DNA from: Cryptomeria japonica
Lineage: Eukaryota; Streptophyta; Pinopsida; Cupressales; Cupressaceae
DNA: 64,000 bases
Assembly: GCF_030272615.1 (NCBI RefSeq)
Contig: NC_081415.1
Location: 598,429,335 to 598,493,334, forward strand
Direction of reading: 5' to 3'
Shown here in pieces: positions 11,120-22,300 of this stretch. The number at the start of each line of letters is the position of its first letter. Positions within the stretch are counted from its first letter, which is position 1. The notes below the pieces were generated by a model, which saw nothing but the letters and a program-made list of their open reading frames with translations, did no database searches and was not told the origin of the DNA. The position numbers were made by a program, and so were the translations under genes.

Positions 11120-14100
11120 ATGGCCTCTTCTTCTGCTCTCGAATTTATTTGAAACCCTACTATTGTGGAAAATGTGAAACACCCTAGGCCCATATTTGAA
11201 ATAATTCCTGAAGTAGTTAAGCAAGATGATTCTATAGGGGCATTTTCAAAAATTCCTAAAGGTGTAGCTTTTGCTAAAGACCCTAGGATTTATATACATT
11301 GCAATATAGAAGAACTAGGTTCCAAAGAATTGATGAAAATGTATACTAAGGTGATTTGTGATGAAAATGTTGTTGTCAAACCCAAACACAAGATTATAGA
11401 AACTCTAGGTTTTGTGGAGATATTGAACATTCCCCAATGTCTGGAAGAAGTAGTAAGAATTGTCTTGAGTAGAGCACATGGAGAATTTCTATGGTTGGAT
11501 TTTGTCTGCAAAATAACCTGACAAGCAATTAGGGCAGTAATTGGTTTACCCTCAATCGACAGCAGACCTGACAAAACAAAGAAGATCCCTAACAACAAAG
11601 TGATGACCCTAACCGAAGCAACATCTCACAATAGATCACTGAGAGTGAATGATATCAAAGACATCAATGTGAGATTTGTGAGTATGGTTTTAGGTTAAAA
11701 GACTACACACGCTAAGAGGCTAAATTCAATTTGTAGTCTTTGTATAAATAATGCTTATGAGATGGTTAACAACAATGCAATGATAGATGTGTGTGAGTGG
11801 CTAAAAGATGAACTCATTGATAATTTGAAAAATATTAAAGGAGATAAGAAAGGGACATTCTGATTTGGAAATCTTTTGGTATGTTTAATGTTTTATTTCA
11901 CTAAGGAAATCCCCAGTACAGGACCTATAGACTTTGGATATGATATACCAGTAGGAAAACAATTACAGGAAGCTTTTACCGGCATGGGAACTGCAAAGGA
12001 CAACAACATAACTGAATACTTCAAAACCTTCCAGGCTAAAATGAAAACTAGAGAAAGTCTATCACAGTGTGTAGTGGACAAGTATGACAAAGAAATCTAT
12101 TTTGTTATCAAGAGAGATGAGACATGGATGGAAGTTGTTCTCCTTAGGACTATCTGGGTGACTTAAATGATGAGGTAGATCTTAACATTTTGGAGACATA
12201 TGCTAAAGCATTACTAGATGCACCGAGAGAAACATCAGAACAAGTTTTTGGTAGTGCTAAGACTATTGAAAAGAGAAAAATTTATTAGAGATGCTTCTAA
12301 GAAAGTTAAGGAAATCAAAGAAAATGTAATGAACATTAGTGGTATATCGGCTAGTGAACTTGAAAATCTTCAACCGAAGGCACACATTTACCTTCACCGA
12401 TAGAAAGGACAAGGTAGCTGAGTTTAAAAGAGTAGAAAGGAGGAAGAGAAAACCTTCATCGGTACCCTCTCCTTCATCCAAGAGAACAAGGACTTTAAGG
12501 AAGAGACAATAGGTAGTAAGGGGACCACCAAATAAATTAACACCAAAGAAGAAACAACAACCTATCACCCCTTCTTTGAATGATTTACTAAATGAAATAA
12601 ATCATGATGGAAATTTGGCCAATGTACACCAATTGTATAACACATTCAATGATTCAGATAGGGAAAGAATTGAGAACAATATAATTTTACATCTAGACAT
12701 ATATAAAAAGGTTTTAATTGAAGTTGTGGATGACTTACCCAATGATCTGTATAGGATATTGGAAGCAAAAAAGGATTGTAGTAATGGAATTAGATAAGAA
12801 ACTAAAAGTTGAGAAACTTCTAGCTGTACATCCTGTGAATTCAAAAGAAGAAATTGATGATTTAATCTCTGAAGCTAACCGATCTTTTTTTGCCAGTGGA
12901 GATCGACAAGTAAGTTTAATGGAAGGAAGAGTAAAAGATATTGCAGATGAGACTGTTGATAACTAGGATATATTCTTTGTGGAGAAGGAAAAACAAGAGG
13001 AAATGAACCAGCCAATGAAAACATTTAAAGTGTATCAGAAGGATAAGAACAAGGGGAAAGGTAAAGTTGGTGGTATTCAGAACATCAAGATCACTGACAA
13101 TTTACCGACACCTTTGGATACTACACCGGTACATACAGATGATCCACTGGTTATTAACACTAAAGGTGTTACACATGATGATACTAATCCTAAATCTGAA
13201 ATACTATTCACCATGAATGTGGATACTTAGGAAGTGAATATTGTTGTAGATAAGGACAGTGCAGAGGTTAAGGAATACAATGTTGACTGTGGCAACATGG
13301 CTGAGAAACTGGTAGAGACTGTTGAGGTTGAGATACCAACCCAAACATAACTTACTAAGAAACCTACTGAAGCAGAGAAACCTGCTAAGGTAGAGGTACA
13401 CACTGAGGCAGAGAAACCAACAATAACCGAAACATCAAAATAGTCTGAGAAACCCTTGCTAGTTGAGATGCAAACACAGATTGATCCACCAGAGGTAAAC
13501 ACTAGTAAATTGGTTACAACTGATGGAAGCATAAAGGTAATAAAAGAAATTGGTGAGACTTCTGGCACTTCAAGTGAATTCAAACCTACAAATGTTACAG
13601 AGGTACTCTTGGATTCAATCAAAAAGATAACGGATTGCAATGCTTTGGCCTACAAGGAAATTGATAACATTGTACCTATTCTTAAATTGGTTGCACCTAA
13701 TTGTAACATAGATCATATTAAGGGTTCTTTAGGCAAATTGGATACGTTGTCCAAATTTATTGTTGATAATGTAATAATAGTTGATAAAGTGAATGAGGAT
13801 ACAATAAATGATAGAGTTGAAAAGGAGAAGAACAAATTCTTTGATGACACCATAAAGAAGTGCATTGAACAACTGAATACATTATTACCGGCACTGAACT
13901 CTACTATTCTGGAGTACAAAGAGCTATACAGGGAAACATGCAAACCTGACCTTCTGACAGAGGAAATAGACAAAGAGATCTGTAAAACACAAAAGGAAAT
14001 TAATGACATAATAGATAACATAATTGGTTCATCTGGTCACATATCAGTTTTTGAGAAATAAATGGCAGGATTTGAGGAAAAACTAGAGAAACTCAAGAAA

Positions 14101-14309
14101 GAAAAGGCAAGGATAAGGTCTAATGCCAGAGAGCTTAAAAATAAACTTGGTCCTAAGTTGGAAAATCTTATTTCTTAGAGAATAAAAATATCAAAGGCAT
14201 TACTTCAAGGAGAATGATCACCAGAGATAACATGCATCATCTCACCAACACGATCCAACAAACTAAGGCAACCTTGAAGGACAACAAAGGTTTATGCAGA
14301 GTTTGAATT
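11120..14309 (+). pseudogene. ORF-X of C1: long non-enzymatic retroelement ORF, decayed
   Basis: It begins at ATGGCCTCTTCTTCTGC, matching the start of the copy in C (34740 minus). Segments 11165-11521, 11876-12166, 12576-12966, 12979-13230 and 13456-14061 line up with that copy residue by residue; stops such as 11151, 11519 and 13228 break the frame. N-terminal part: about 340 residues, mixed helix/strand with EFLWLDFVCKIT, a CEWLKDELIDNLKNIKGDKKG helix and the hydrophobic LLVCLMFYFTKE. Middle: basic (KRTRTLRKRQ). C-terminal part: long acidic and helical coiled coil. No enzyme motif is seen. It may be a second structural or host-directed protein of a pol-less element; the N-terminal part may be distantly related to plant Transposase_32-type proteins (unverified). 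Confidence 0.6.
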
Positions 14310-14544
14310 TGGTCTTTGCAGATATCTTTTAGATACTAACCAATCAGTTATAGACTTTGAGGTGAAATTTTTGCACTCATTTGACTATTTTTGACAACCT
14401 TTGTCATTGATGTCAAAGGGGGAGTAGTGAAGAGAAAAATACTTCTTTAGAGGAGAGCATTTTCTCAAGGGGAGCACGTCTTTTTGGAAACATATTTTTT
14501 GGAACAGTTTTTGGATTTTTTTCATGCGTGTTGCCATCAATGCC

Positions 14545-14555
14545 AAAGGGGGAGA
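14545..14555 (+). promoter_or_regulatory. Polypurine tract of C1
   Basis: AAAGGGGGAGA followed by T and TGTT (LTR start at 14557). The same tract precedes the 3' LTRs of C (31221-31232, minus), D (50791-50800) and F (61694-61705, minus). Confidence 0.7.
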
Positions 14556-14883
14556 TTGTTTTTGATTAATGAAAAGCGGGTTTTAAGGGAACCGAAACCC
14601 ACTTACATAACAAGGAGATAACCATAAGAGAAACTAGAAAGAACAGGACAAAGATAGAAAGGCTGCAAAAGAACAACAAAGAAAACAATAGCCAAGGAAA
14701 AGAACAGCATAAGGCTAGCGAGAAACTGGCAACCTAAAACCAAATTACATATCAGATGAAAATATTTATAGACTCTTCTGCATCCTTAACCAGCATCATC
14801 ATAACATTAGTTTCCTCTTTCAAGTCTTTTTTTTCCTACATCTAGTGGGTGTCTTTGGTCTTCAACTCCAACTCACTGGTAGT

Positions 14884-16722
14884 TTACCTGGTTCTGCATC
14901 TGGAAGAGTGAAGAATAGAACTAGTGGCCGACACGTCATCAATGATCACCATCTCTTTATTCTGCTTGTTCTTCTCCAGACAAACAACCAAAGCATTCAT
15001 GTTTTGAGAAGACACCTTCAAAACCTCAAGACTATGCTCCATGAATTTCTTCAAGGCCTTCACAGTTTTTGTAATCCGGTTCTTTATAAGTTCATTATCA
15101 ACCTCTCCCTTTTCTTTGATGATTCTGACCACATCTTCAAGATGCTTCAAATCTCCCTTAATCATATCTTTTTCTGACCAGTCTAGAATTTGTTCTTCGT
15201 CCTCTACCTCACTAGTATCCTCTGGAACATCCTCTTTACCTTTAGTGTTGGTATCCTTAATCAAGTTCTTAATTTTATAATTTAAGTCTCTCTGTTTATT
15301 TTGAATATTGAAGATGTTATCAATTACCCAGTTCTAAAAATTGAACATTTCTAGGGTACTATTTCTGGTAGCATTCAAAATGGAGTCCACGTTCTCCATA
15401 ACTGGAGCAGAGCCCACAGACCAAGGGTTTCCCTCCTCCATGTTGTGTTGAACATCATTCTTCCTATCTGAGACATAGGGGTTATTCTTTGCTTTTGGCT
15501 CTTCAACATCCTCTTTTCTCTACTCATTCCCTTCCTCACCCTCAACCTCTTTCTTCTGCTCATTCTCTGCCTCTTCATCTACCTCCTTCCCCTATTCCTC
15601 CTCAGAACTAGCATTCTCTTCCGTGTCTTCTTTAGCTTCATCACCAACCCTCAATTTCTTATGCAGAGGAAGATTAGAAGAATCTTCATCAGAATTAGAG
15701 CCATCATGACCCTTAGAAATGCGGGCATTCTCCACCAAGGGGTCTTCCCTATTAGCCCTAGCTTTACCCTTCAAATTCTTATAAATTAACAAAATAAGGC
15801 CTTGGTGAGCAATGGGGTAGGATTTAGGTTTTTTGGCATCGTCAGCCAGACTATCATTAAGGGAAGAAGCTAAATAGAAGGGAAACAAAATCTTTGAGCC
15901 ATGGCAAAAATGGTTAAGGATGACAAAATGGTAATTGTAAACCTTTGAAAACCTTCCATCAACCGTAAGGTATTCCATTAAAACTCTCAACATTTTCTGC
16001 TAGAAAGAATTTACCTGGTGAGGGAGGTAGTAGGACACATTGTCCTTCTTAGTGAGCCAAGCCCTTTCTTCATCATTTTTAGGGAAATTTTTGGTAGCTT
16101 CCATAGAGAACTTGCAGTCTCTGTAAAATTTGGTGCCTTCCTTCTGCAATCCTATAACCTCCGCCACCAAATCTTCATCTAGCTTCCATGTCTGGCCAAA
16201 CAGAGTGACTTTATTATTGCTCCGGCCCTTGGCAAAACCATGTGACACAGACTTTTTACTCCCGTGTAGTTTTTCCATGTAATCAGTGAATCCATATCTA
16301 TGCAACCTTTGCCATATTTTCCTTTCGCTTTTCCAGTTTTCACAGCTGGAAGGCTCATTGTGATTAAGATTACACCCCATAATATAATGGCTATTCAAGT
16401 TGAAACCCTCAACAAAGCATGAAATACCCAAATGCTGAAGAAACAAGACAACTGGAATCAAACCCAGACGTTGGAACAAGATGTTGGAATCAAAAAACAA
16501 GGTGATTTTCTTGTTATTCGAATAGTCTTTTAAGACATTCAATATAAACCAACATTTAATATGATTAGGCTTGCCACACTGGTTCTCATTATCATAATTC
16601 CTTAAACAAGTAATCAACTGACACTCCACATCACTCCAATATCTGTCATTGAGATCCGAACCAAGAAAAACAATAATGAAATTAACTTGTACCATGGACT
16701 CTATCAAATAATAATTGCTCAC
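14884..16722 (-). pseudogene. Long extra ORF downstream of RNase H in the LINE, ORF-X-like
   Basis: Open segments 16722-16000, 15993-15592, 15578-15375 and 15264-14884 are separated by single stops and read as one decayed gene of about 600 codons. Residues 110-330 are globular (ERKIWQRLHRYGFTDYM..., LFGQTWKLDEDLVAEVIGLQ, ERAWLTKKDNVSYYLP, then helices with FYLASSL). The middle is strongly acidic with Glu/Lys runs. The end is a coiled coil (EDVVRIIKEKGEVDNEL...). This globular - acidic - coiled-coil plan is the plan of ORF-X in C and C1 and of the element M ORF, although sequence identity by eye is weak. No endonuclease or RT motif lies in it. Alternatively the LINE captured a host or LTR-element gene, or an older insertion lies inside the LINE. 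Confidence 0.5.
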
Positions 16723-16784
16723 GAACTCCCTTCTTACAAGAAACTTCTCTGATATATTTAGTATCCTCCTCTAAAAAAACCCCC

Positions 16785-16838
16785 CTCATTAGCTAATAAA
16801 TCAGCTACCCTGTTACCCTCCCTTAGGGTATGGGTATG
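16785..16838 (-). pseudogene. C-terminal end of LINE-type RNase H
   Basis: The minus strand encodes HTLREGNRVADLLANEG, the conserved end of the RNase H domain (RVT_3 type) found in plant LINEs, with the His of the active site region followed by REGNxxAD.LA. Only about 20 residues remain because the insertion is 5'-truncated. A stop follows before the extra ORF. Confidence 0.6.
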
Positions 16839-17690
16839 GAGAATAGTTGATGTTGTCATTGATGACAACCAACTAGAAACCAACTGGCAAACATCTATCA
16901 ACCCACCGACAGTTACTAGCACCGGCAATAAACTTCTACATACACTGGCAACAACAATAATGCATACCAGCACTAAAGCTGACATGGAATAAACGTTTTA
17001 TTGTTTTATATTGTAAAAATCTTTTGTACAAGCCGACATGGCATATTTTAAAAGACTCATATATATGTATGAGACCTTATAGGTCATTTTGTAAGAGGTA
17101 GAGGAGATGATAAAACAAGGATAGATGATATTTTGATATAGTTGATAGCGAAGGTTTTGGTAATAGACTAAGCTTAAACCGGTACTAAACCTAGCATAGA
17201 TGATGCTGATCTAAAGCAGTACATTGTATTGGATTTTGATAATCCATATTTTAAAGTAGGGTATGGGTATGGAGAATAGTTGATGTTGTCATTGATGACA
17301 ACCAACTAGAAACCAACTGGCAAACATCTATCAACCCACCGACAGTTACTGGCACTGGCAATAAACTTCTACATACACTGGCAACAACAATAATGCATAC
17401 CAGCACTAAAGCTGACATGGAATAAACGTTTTATTGTTTTATATTGTAAAAATCTTTTGTACAAGCCGACATGGCATATTTTAAAAGACTCATATATATG
17501 TATGAGATCTTATAGGTCATTTTGTAAGAGGTAGAGGAGATGATAAAACAAGGATAGATGATATTTTGATATAGTTGATAGCGAAGGTTTTGGTAATAGA
17601 CTAAGCTTAAACCGGTACTAAACCTAGCATAGATGATGCTGATCTAAAGCAGTACATTGTATTGGATTTTGATAATCCATTTTGTAAGTC
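16825..17690 (+). repeat. 433-bp tandem duplication within the split LTR
   Basis: Units 16825-17257 and 17258-17690 are almost identical (a few substitutions, e.g. near 16918 and 17074). Each starts with AGGGTATGGGTATG, the last 14 bases of the LINE, followed by LTR sequence from GAGAATAG. The duplication therefore arose after the LINE inserted. Confidence 0.9.
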
Positions 17691-18042
17691 AGTGAGACTT
17701 TTGTTTTGTGATTGAGCAGTGAGCTCTAGGTTGCTAGCCTTCCTGCATGGGCAGGCCCCTCATTGTAAGTAATATTTATTCATTGGCTAGTCAGTGAATA
17801 TTGTGGGTCACAAATCCCACCAAGGTTTTTCCCACACTGGGTTTCCTCGTTAAATATCTTGTGTTATGGTGTGTTCCCTATGTTGTCTCTGCTATTCTTA
17901 CTTATTGCATTAATTCTTATTTACCGGTACACTATTTTGAGATACAAAGTTCTTAAAGGGTTCAAATACTCTACTAACTGGTTAGACACTGATTCACCCC
18001 CCCCCCCTCTCAGTGTCTTTGGGACTGTCATCGATTCTAACA
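16839..18042 (+). repeat. Remainder of the 3' LTR of C1
   Basis: Continues the LTR after the LINE: GAGAATAGTTGATGTTGTC, TATA-like CATATATATG near 17490, hairpin set (third stem 17742-17755), and the end with a C run, CAGTGTCTTTGGGACTG and GATTCTAACA at 18042. It includes the 433-bp duplication. Confidence 0.8.
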
Positions 18043-18068
18043 ATTTTATCATAACTACATAATTTACC

Positions 18069-18270
18069 AAATGCGCTATAGTTTTAATCAAATATGCCAA
18101 TAGGAAACTCATGTGCCAAAAAAAACCTACAGTACCATCAAACGCCCTAAATGAAATGTGCCAAAAGAACATTCATATATGCTAGAAGATCAATCAAAAG
18201 GGCTACAAGACTCATCAAATGCGCCAAACAAAAAATCAAATGCGCTACTTAAAAATTTGAGTGCATTAAA
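18069..18270 (-). repeat. Array of TAGCGCAT-like motifs, minus strand (G1)
   Basis: Read on the minus strand, about nine variants of TAGCGCATTTGAT occur every 20-25 bases (clear ones at 18071-18078 and 18240-18247; others have GGCGCAT, TAGCATA or GGCACAT). The same word is arrayed on the plus strand in the leader of G2. Confidence 0.65.
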
Positions 18271-18380
18271 ACAAGCAAAAAAAACCTAGCACGCAAAAAC
18301 TGCGAAAAAATCACAGAAAATTCAACAAACTCATTTCAAATAAAAACATTTCACATGAGGGAGGTTAAAAATCAACTTAC

Positions 18381-18455
18381 CGAAGGTCCATACACTGTTG
18401 GTCTCTCAAATTGGCGAGCTTTCTCTAATTTGTGGGTGGCATAATGTGGCACCAT
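18381..18455 (-). CDS. Candidate first exon of an antisense ORF in G1
   Basis: On the minus strand, a TATA box (18541-18548) is followed about 90 bases later by an ATG (18455). The frame of 25 codons (MVPHYATHKLEKARQFERPT...) runs without a stop to TCG|GTAAGT, a strong plant splice donor at 18380-18375. Downstream, in the presumed intron, lies the TAGCGCAT array. Some plant Tat-lineage gypsy elements are known to carry antisense ORFs between pol and the 3' LTR, which fits this place. No acceptor or second exon could be assigned because C1 is inserted 340 bases further on. The frame is short, so chance cannot be excluded. Confidence 0.35.
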
Positions 18456-18540
18456 TTTCTCCAAGCTCTCCTTTTCACTCCACAAGCTCTAATCACCAAA
18501 TGACAAATGTGCAAATGAGTTGGAGGGTGAGCCCCAAGGG

Positions 18541-18548
18541 TTTATATA
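18541..18548 (-). promoter_or_regulatory. Candidate antisense TATA box in G1
   Basis: TATATAAA on the minus strand (context ACTATATAAACCC), upstream of the candidate antisense exon. Confidence 0.4.
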
Positions 18549-18684
18549 GTAGGTGGTGATGCAAGAAGGGCATGCCACATGAATGGACATGTAGGGAATG
18601 TGGGTATGTTGTGCTCACCTCATATTTTCAAAAATCAAATCATTTTTATCAAGAGATCAATTTTGCAAAAATCCAAAAAAATCA

Positions 18685-18708
18685 ATATATATATATATAT
18701 ATATATAT
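18685..18708. repeat. (AT)12 microsatellite
   Basis: Uninterrupted AT dinucleotides between A-rich stretches. Confidence 0.9.
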
Positions 18709-18895
18709 CAAATTTTTTGAAAAATTCAAAAAAATCCAAATCGTCAAATTTTCTCAATTAATCTCCCGAGGGGGCATACTCACACTATTATCTGACAATC
18801 AGTACTTGGGGCAAATCAAAATTTTTATTAGCATCATTAAGAGATTTTTCTTTGAATCAACATGTGGACACACATCACTTCAAAGAGGGGCAAAA

Positions 18896-20313
18896 TGTAG
18901 ACACCTATTTTTGACCACCCAATTAAATGAATTTTATACTTTTTTAATTAGCATCCATCTAGCTATTAATTAAATTCACATTTAATTAATATATTATCCA
19001 TTTTTCAACTATTAATTAAATTAATATTTAATTAATTCATCCCCTTCCTCTATTAATTAAATAAATTATTCAATTTATTTGATTTAATTCATCTAGCCGA
19101 ATTCAAACTTTTAATTAAATAAATCATATTTATTTGATTAAATCCCCTTTTCACATTTAATTAAATATCCCCTTCACATATAAATAAATCAATATTTATT
19201 TAAATATCTATCTAAATGCAAGTTGCACCAATAATTGAAATAAATGAATTTTATTTTAATTAAAATCCTAAAAATCCTTCCCACTTGCATTTTCCTACAA
19301 ACCTGCTTGCATGCTTAAACCTCTTCTAGATTCTTCTAAATCCTTTCCAACTTAGCCTAATCCCCCTCCTAATCATTTGCACAATCCTTAAGAAGGGGTC
19401 ACTTTTCAAAAAACCTCCAAAGTCTTCAATAACCATTATAGGCTTTATCCCTTCTACAAGATAACCTCCAAAGTCTTCTCAAACCATTAATGGTTAACCC
19501 ACTTGTAACCCTTGGTTAGAGACTTTCTCTCTAACTTAACCATCCATTTAACTCATGAGTCTCTTCAATAATTCATTGCTTTGACCATAGTTATCCTTTA
19601 ACCCTTGCAAAAGAGTTTATCCCTTGGATAAAAGGATTATACATTAACTCAACCTTAACCAAACACCCTAGGGCAACCATCATGTCTCTTCAGGCATTTA
19701 ATGCATCTTCTCTCCCCTCTCAAGCCTTTTCATATTGACACTTGTCAACATGGGATTGGTTTGAAAGTGTCACATGGATTGAGGATCATTCAATCCTAGC
19801 CCTTGTTAAGATAATTCAATCTTAACCATCCAATTGTGCATTTCTTCTATAAATAGACCTCATTCCGTAATTATCATGATCCCCCAAGTTTTATATATCT
19901 AGGTTATTGTCTATCAAGATCACCAAGTCTTAATTTTTCCTCTCTTTGTTTCAATCACAATCTCAAATATTTAGAAGCATTTTATTATTAGCATAGCATG
20001 TTTAGTTTCATTATCATAGCATAATATCAATATCATAGTAATCTTTGTTATCATCTTATAGATCTTAGTTGTATTTGCATATAGATAATGTTTATCACAT
20101 ATCACTCATTCTTGGAATTGTCATTCTAAAGGTCAGTTGCTCAATGATATGAGCGCAACCATGACTTGAGGAATCTTATTAGATAGAGAACAATGGGACA
20201 TCTTGGAGGGATTGCTTATTTAACTTGTGTTATTTGTTAATATCCTTACATATAATGTTTCATTGGTATGCTTTTTATTCTTCTCTTTATTGACTAACCC
20301 CACATTTTAGGTA
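18896..20313 (+). repeat. 3' LTR of gypsy element G1 (about 1.42 kb)
   Basis: Starts TGTAGACACC directly after a purine tract. Aligns along its whole length with 54385-55815: AT-rich inverted repeats (18925-19270), the ACTTGCATTTTCCTAC block, TATA box, GAGAACAATGGGACA near the end. The right end (about 20313) is set by alignment and is uncertain by a few bases. Confidence 0.7.
19848..19855 (+). promoter_or_regulatory. TATA box of LTR G1
   Basis: TATAAATA after CTTC and before GACCTCATTC. G2 keeps the same box at 55322-55329. Confidence 0.6.
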
Positions 20314-20380
20314 TATAGTTCTAAATAACATGTGGGACCATTCTAAGAATAGGTACCCAACTATTTTGGCTATGAAGTCT

Positions 20381-22300
20381 CTAGATAAGTAGATAATGAA
20401 GAAGTTCTATGAGTGAAATATCTTGTAGGACAATGCAATTAGGGTAAGTGTGTAAGGTCAATTTTAAATTATTGATTACCCCTACCATCTTAACTAAAGT
20501 GGCATCTAGTTGAACCACTCCTTTATTCACAAGATCATATTTTATGCCAAGAAGATCAACAACCTTCTTGGGCATGACTGAACTACTAGCTCTCGAGTCT
20601 ATCATATAGTTGTGAACTAAACTTTTTCCTATAATCAAAAAGATATAGAAAGGAGGTGGCTTCCTAATTTTTCTTGCATTTTCTTCCCCCTTAGGTTGTA
20701 CTAAACTAGTAGAAGCTAGAGTTTTTCTTGCTGTTGTTGCTCACTCCTATGGATTAATATCCTTTAATGTTGCTTGAAGTAGATCTCTCTAAGATGGTAT
20801 AGAAAGAGCATCCCACATGGATTCATTGAGGTTGGACTTCATTTCTTCCACAATATTGAAGGGAACACTTGTTGGCTTCAAAGGACCCTTGGAAACTACA
20901 AGGTCTGCCTTTGACATAGGAGCAACCTTTGGCTCCTCTGGCTTCTTGTTGCTCATTCTTGTATTCTAATTTGGGTTTGGAATAGCAATTTTGTCCAGTG
21001 TTTTTGGGAATGAGGTGTGTGTGGTGGCTTGAGAAGATGAAGCTTGAGGTCATGTGAGATGTGACACTTTCCATGATCCTCCTCTTCGATCTTGTGTTAT
21101 GAGCCACAACATCATTTCTTGACTAGTTGATACCACAAAAATAAGACCTTTCCAATTGACAAAAGTTAAATCCCCTTGTAAATGGTTTTTATTGACCATG
21201 TTGGACTAATATTGTTCATGTTTTTGTTTTAAATTTGTTGGTTTATTTTGAACAAATAGAGCTTGAGAAAGCTATCCATTTTGACATGATATCTAGTTTT
21301 GAGATTGATTGCACGGGAATCACTAATCCGACTCTTGAGAAATATTTTTCTAAACTAGAACAAGTTCTTTTGAGTTACTTGTAACCTGATATCCCATACT
21401 ATTCAAGGGAATTGGATTATTCCATTGGTTTTGTCCATGAAAAGAGGGTCTATTATGCTAATAGCTCTAATTTTGTGCTTGATACGATCAATTGTTTTGA
21501 GTTTGATGTCTTTTCATTGTCATCACCTAATTGTTAAGATTGTCTAACATACTCTTTAGCTCTCAAGCTCATTTGAGGATAGAGGATGTAGGGGATAGAT
21601 TTACAGGTGGAACAATGACCAGAATGGGAGCCAAAGTATGTTGAGAGGTTGTAAACTCTAGAAATAAAGGCATTGGAGGCCTTGGGGATATCTTACCTAC
21701 CTATATTAAACATTTTTTTCTCTTATGGCTAGATCATATGCATTTGGTAAGGAATCCCCACCCATTGACTAAATCATAACAACTACATGACTATTGATAG
21801 CCCTTAGAAAATATAAGAAAGCATGGTTGGGAGATGACTTCACTAGAGTAGGAATTCTATCACATGTCTTCTGAAATCTAAAATTTAAGTCATCCATAAG
21901 CTCATCGGGTACTATATTTACGGTAGTTAGATGTTCTACAAGTAATAGGTGATCAATTTTATCTTCAATTTTTTTTCATAATTTCTTACCTAATTCATCC
22001 CAATTGTGATTTGAGTTATGGAGTAAACCTCTACACCATTGTAAGGCCTTTCCTTTTAATTAAGATGCTAGTAATCTTATAGCTACATCATCTTGTTTGA
22101 TGTCATGAACAACACAGATATTTACAATCTCTTGGATGTGTTCAACTAGAGTAATGGAAGCTTCTCCAATGAAATTGGGTATAATTTTTAGTGCAACTAT
22201 TGGAATATCATGCTTTTGAGCTAGAATAAGAGAGCTTCCTTCATTAAAGGTAGAAACCACCTAGTTCCTAGGATTAGCCATATATAATAACAATCGAGCT
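20381..22300 (-). pseudogene. Ty3/gypsy gag-protease remains (element H)
   Basis: Minus-strand pieces in gag-to-protease order. Around 22260-21850 is a Gag core (SSLILAQKHDIPIVALKI, then GEASITLVEHIQE and KGKALQWCRGLLH in a shifted frame) with the helix pattern of the plant Retrotrans_gag domain. Around 20890-20830 is the pre-protease linker (VEEMKSNLNESMWDAL). At 20638-20381 the protease reads LVHNYMIDSRASSSVMPKK, where the usual D-S-G-A-S has Arg for Gly. Many stops and shifts show it is dead. No RT follows, because the fragment ends near the LTR of G1. No LTR of its own is seen. Confidence 0.65.

Larger units (their letters stand above)
14561..16838 (-). mobile_element. 5'-truncated LINE inserted in the 3' LTR of C1
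   Basis: The 3' end of the element is at 14561 on the plus strand, where a short T run (poly-A remnant) abuts the first four bases of the LTR (TGTT). The 5' end is at about 16838, inside an RNase H domain, as expected for incomplete target-primed reverse transcription. The intact LTR (solo copy at 56442) shows that about 18 bases of target between TGTT and GAGAATAG are missing. Downstream of RNase H it carries a long extra ORF, which is unusual for a plant L1-type LINE. Confidence 0.6.
9838..18042 (+). mobile_element. Element C1: pol-less LTR element (gag + ORF-X), with nested LINE
   Basis: Order: truncated 5' LTR (9838-9960), gag (9961-10815), ORF-X (11120-about 14309), untranslated region, polypurine tract (14545-14555), and a 3' LTR starting at 14557. 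That LTR is interrupted by a LINE (14561-16838) and resumes to 18042. The minus-strand element C at 30454-39375 is a sister copy with the same gene order. Between 5' LTR and gag, the primer site and about 330 bases of gag are missing compared with C, so a deletion joins LTR to gag. No pol is present. The 3' flank (18043 on) is the 3' end of gypsy element G1, the insertion target. Confidence 0.75.
18043..20313 (+). mobile_element. 3' end of gypsy element G1 with its 3' LTR
   Basis: Sequence 18043-18895 leads to a purine-rich tract (AAAGAGGGGCAAAA, 18882-18895) and an LTR beginning TGTAGACACC. The LTR matches the 5' LTR of G2 (54385-55815). The internal part has no sense-strand gene; on the minus strand it shows a TATA box, a short exon with splice donor and an array of TAGCGCAT-like motifs. 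The rest of G1 is not recognisable on the far side of C1. Confidence 0.6.

Noticed and set aside
16758-16985. Single 75-codon minus frame including the RNase H motif
   Set aside because: Its first half is antisense LTR; only the last ~20 residues belong to the LINE.
18685-18708. AT run as a possible TATA or origin element
   Set aside because: Plain dinucleotide microsatellite within G1.
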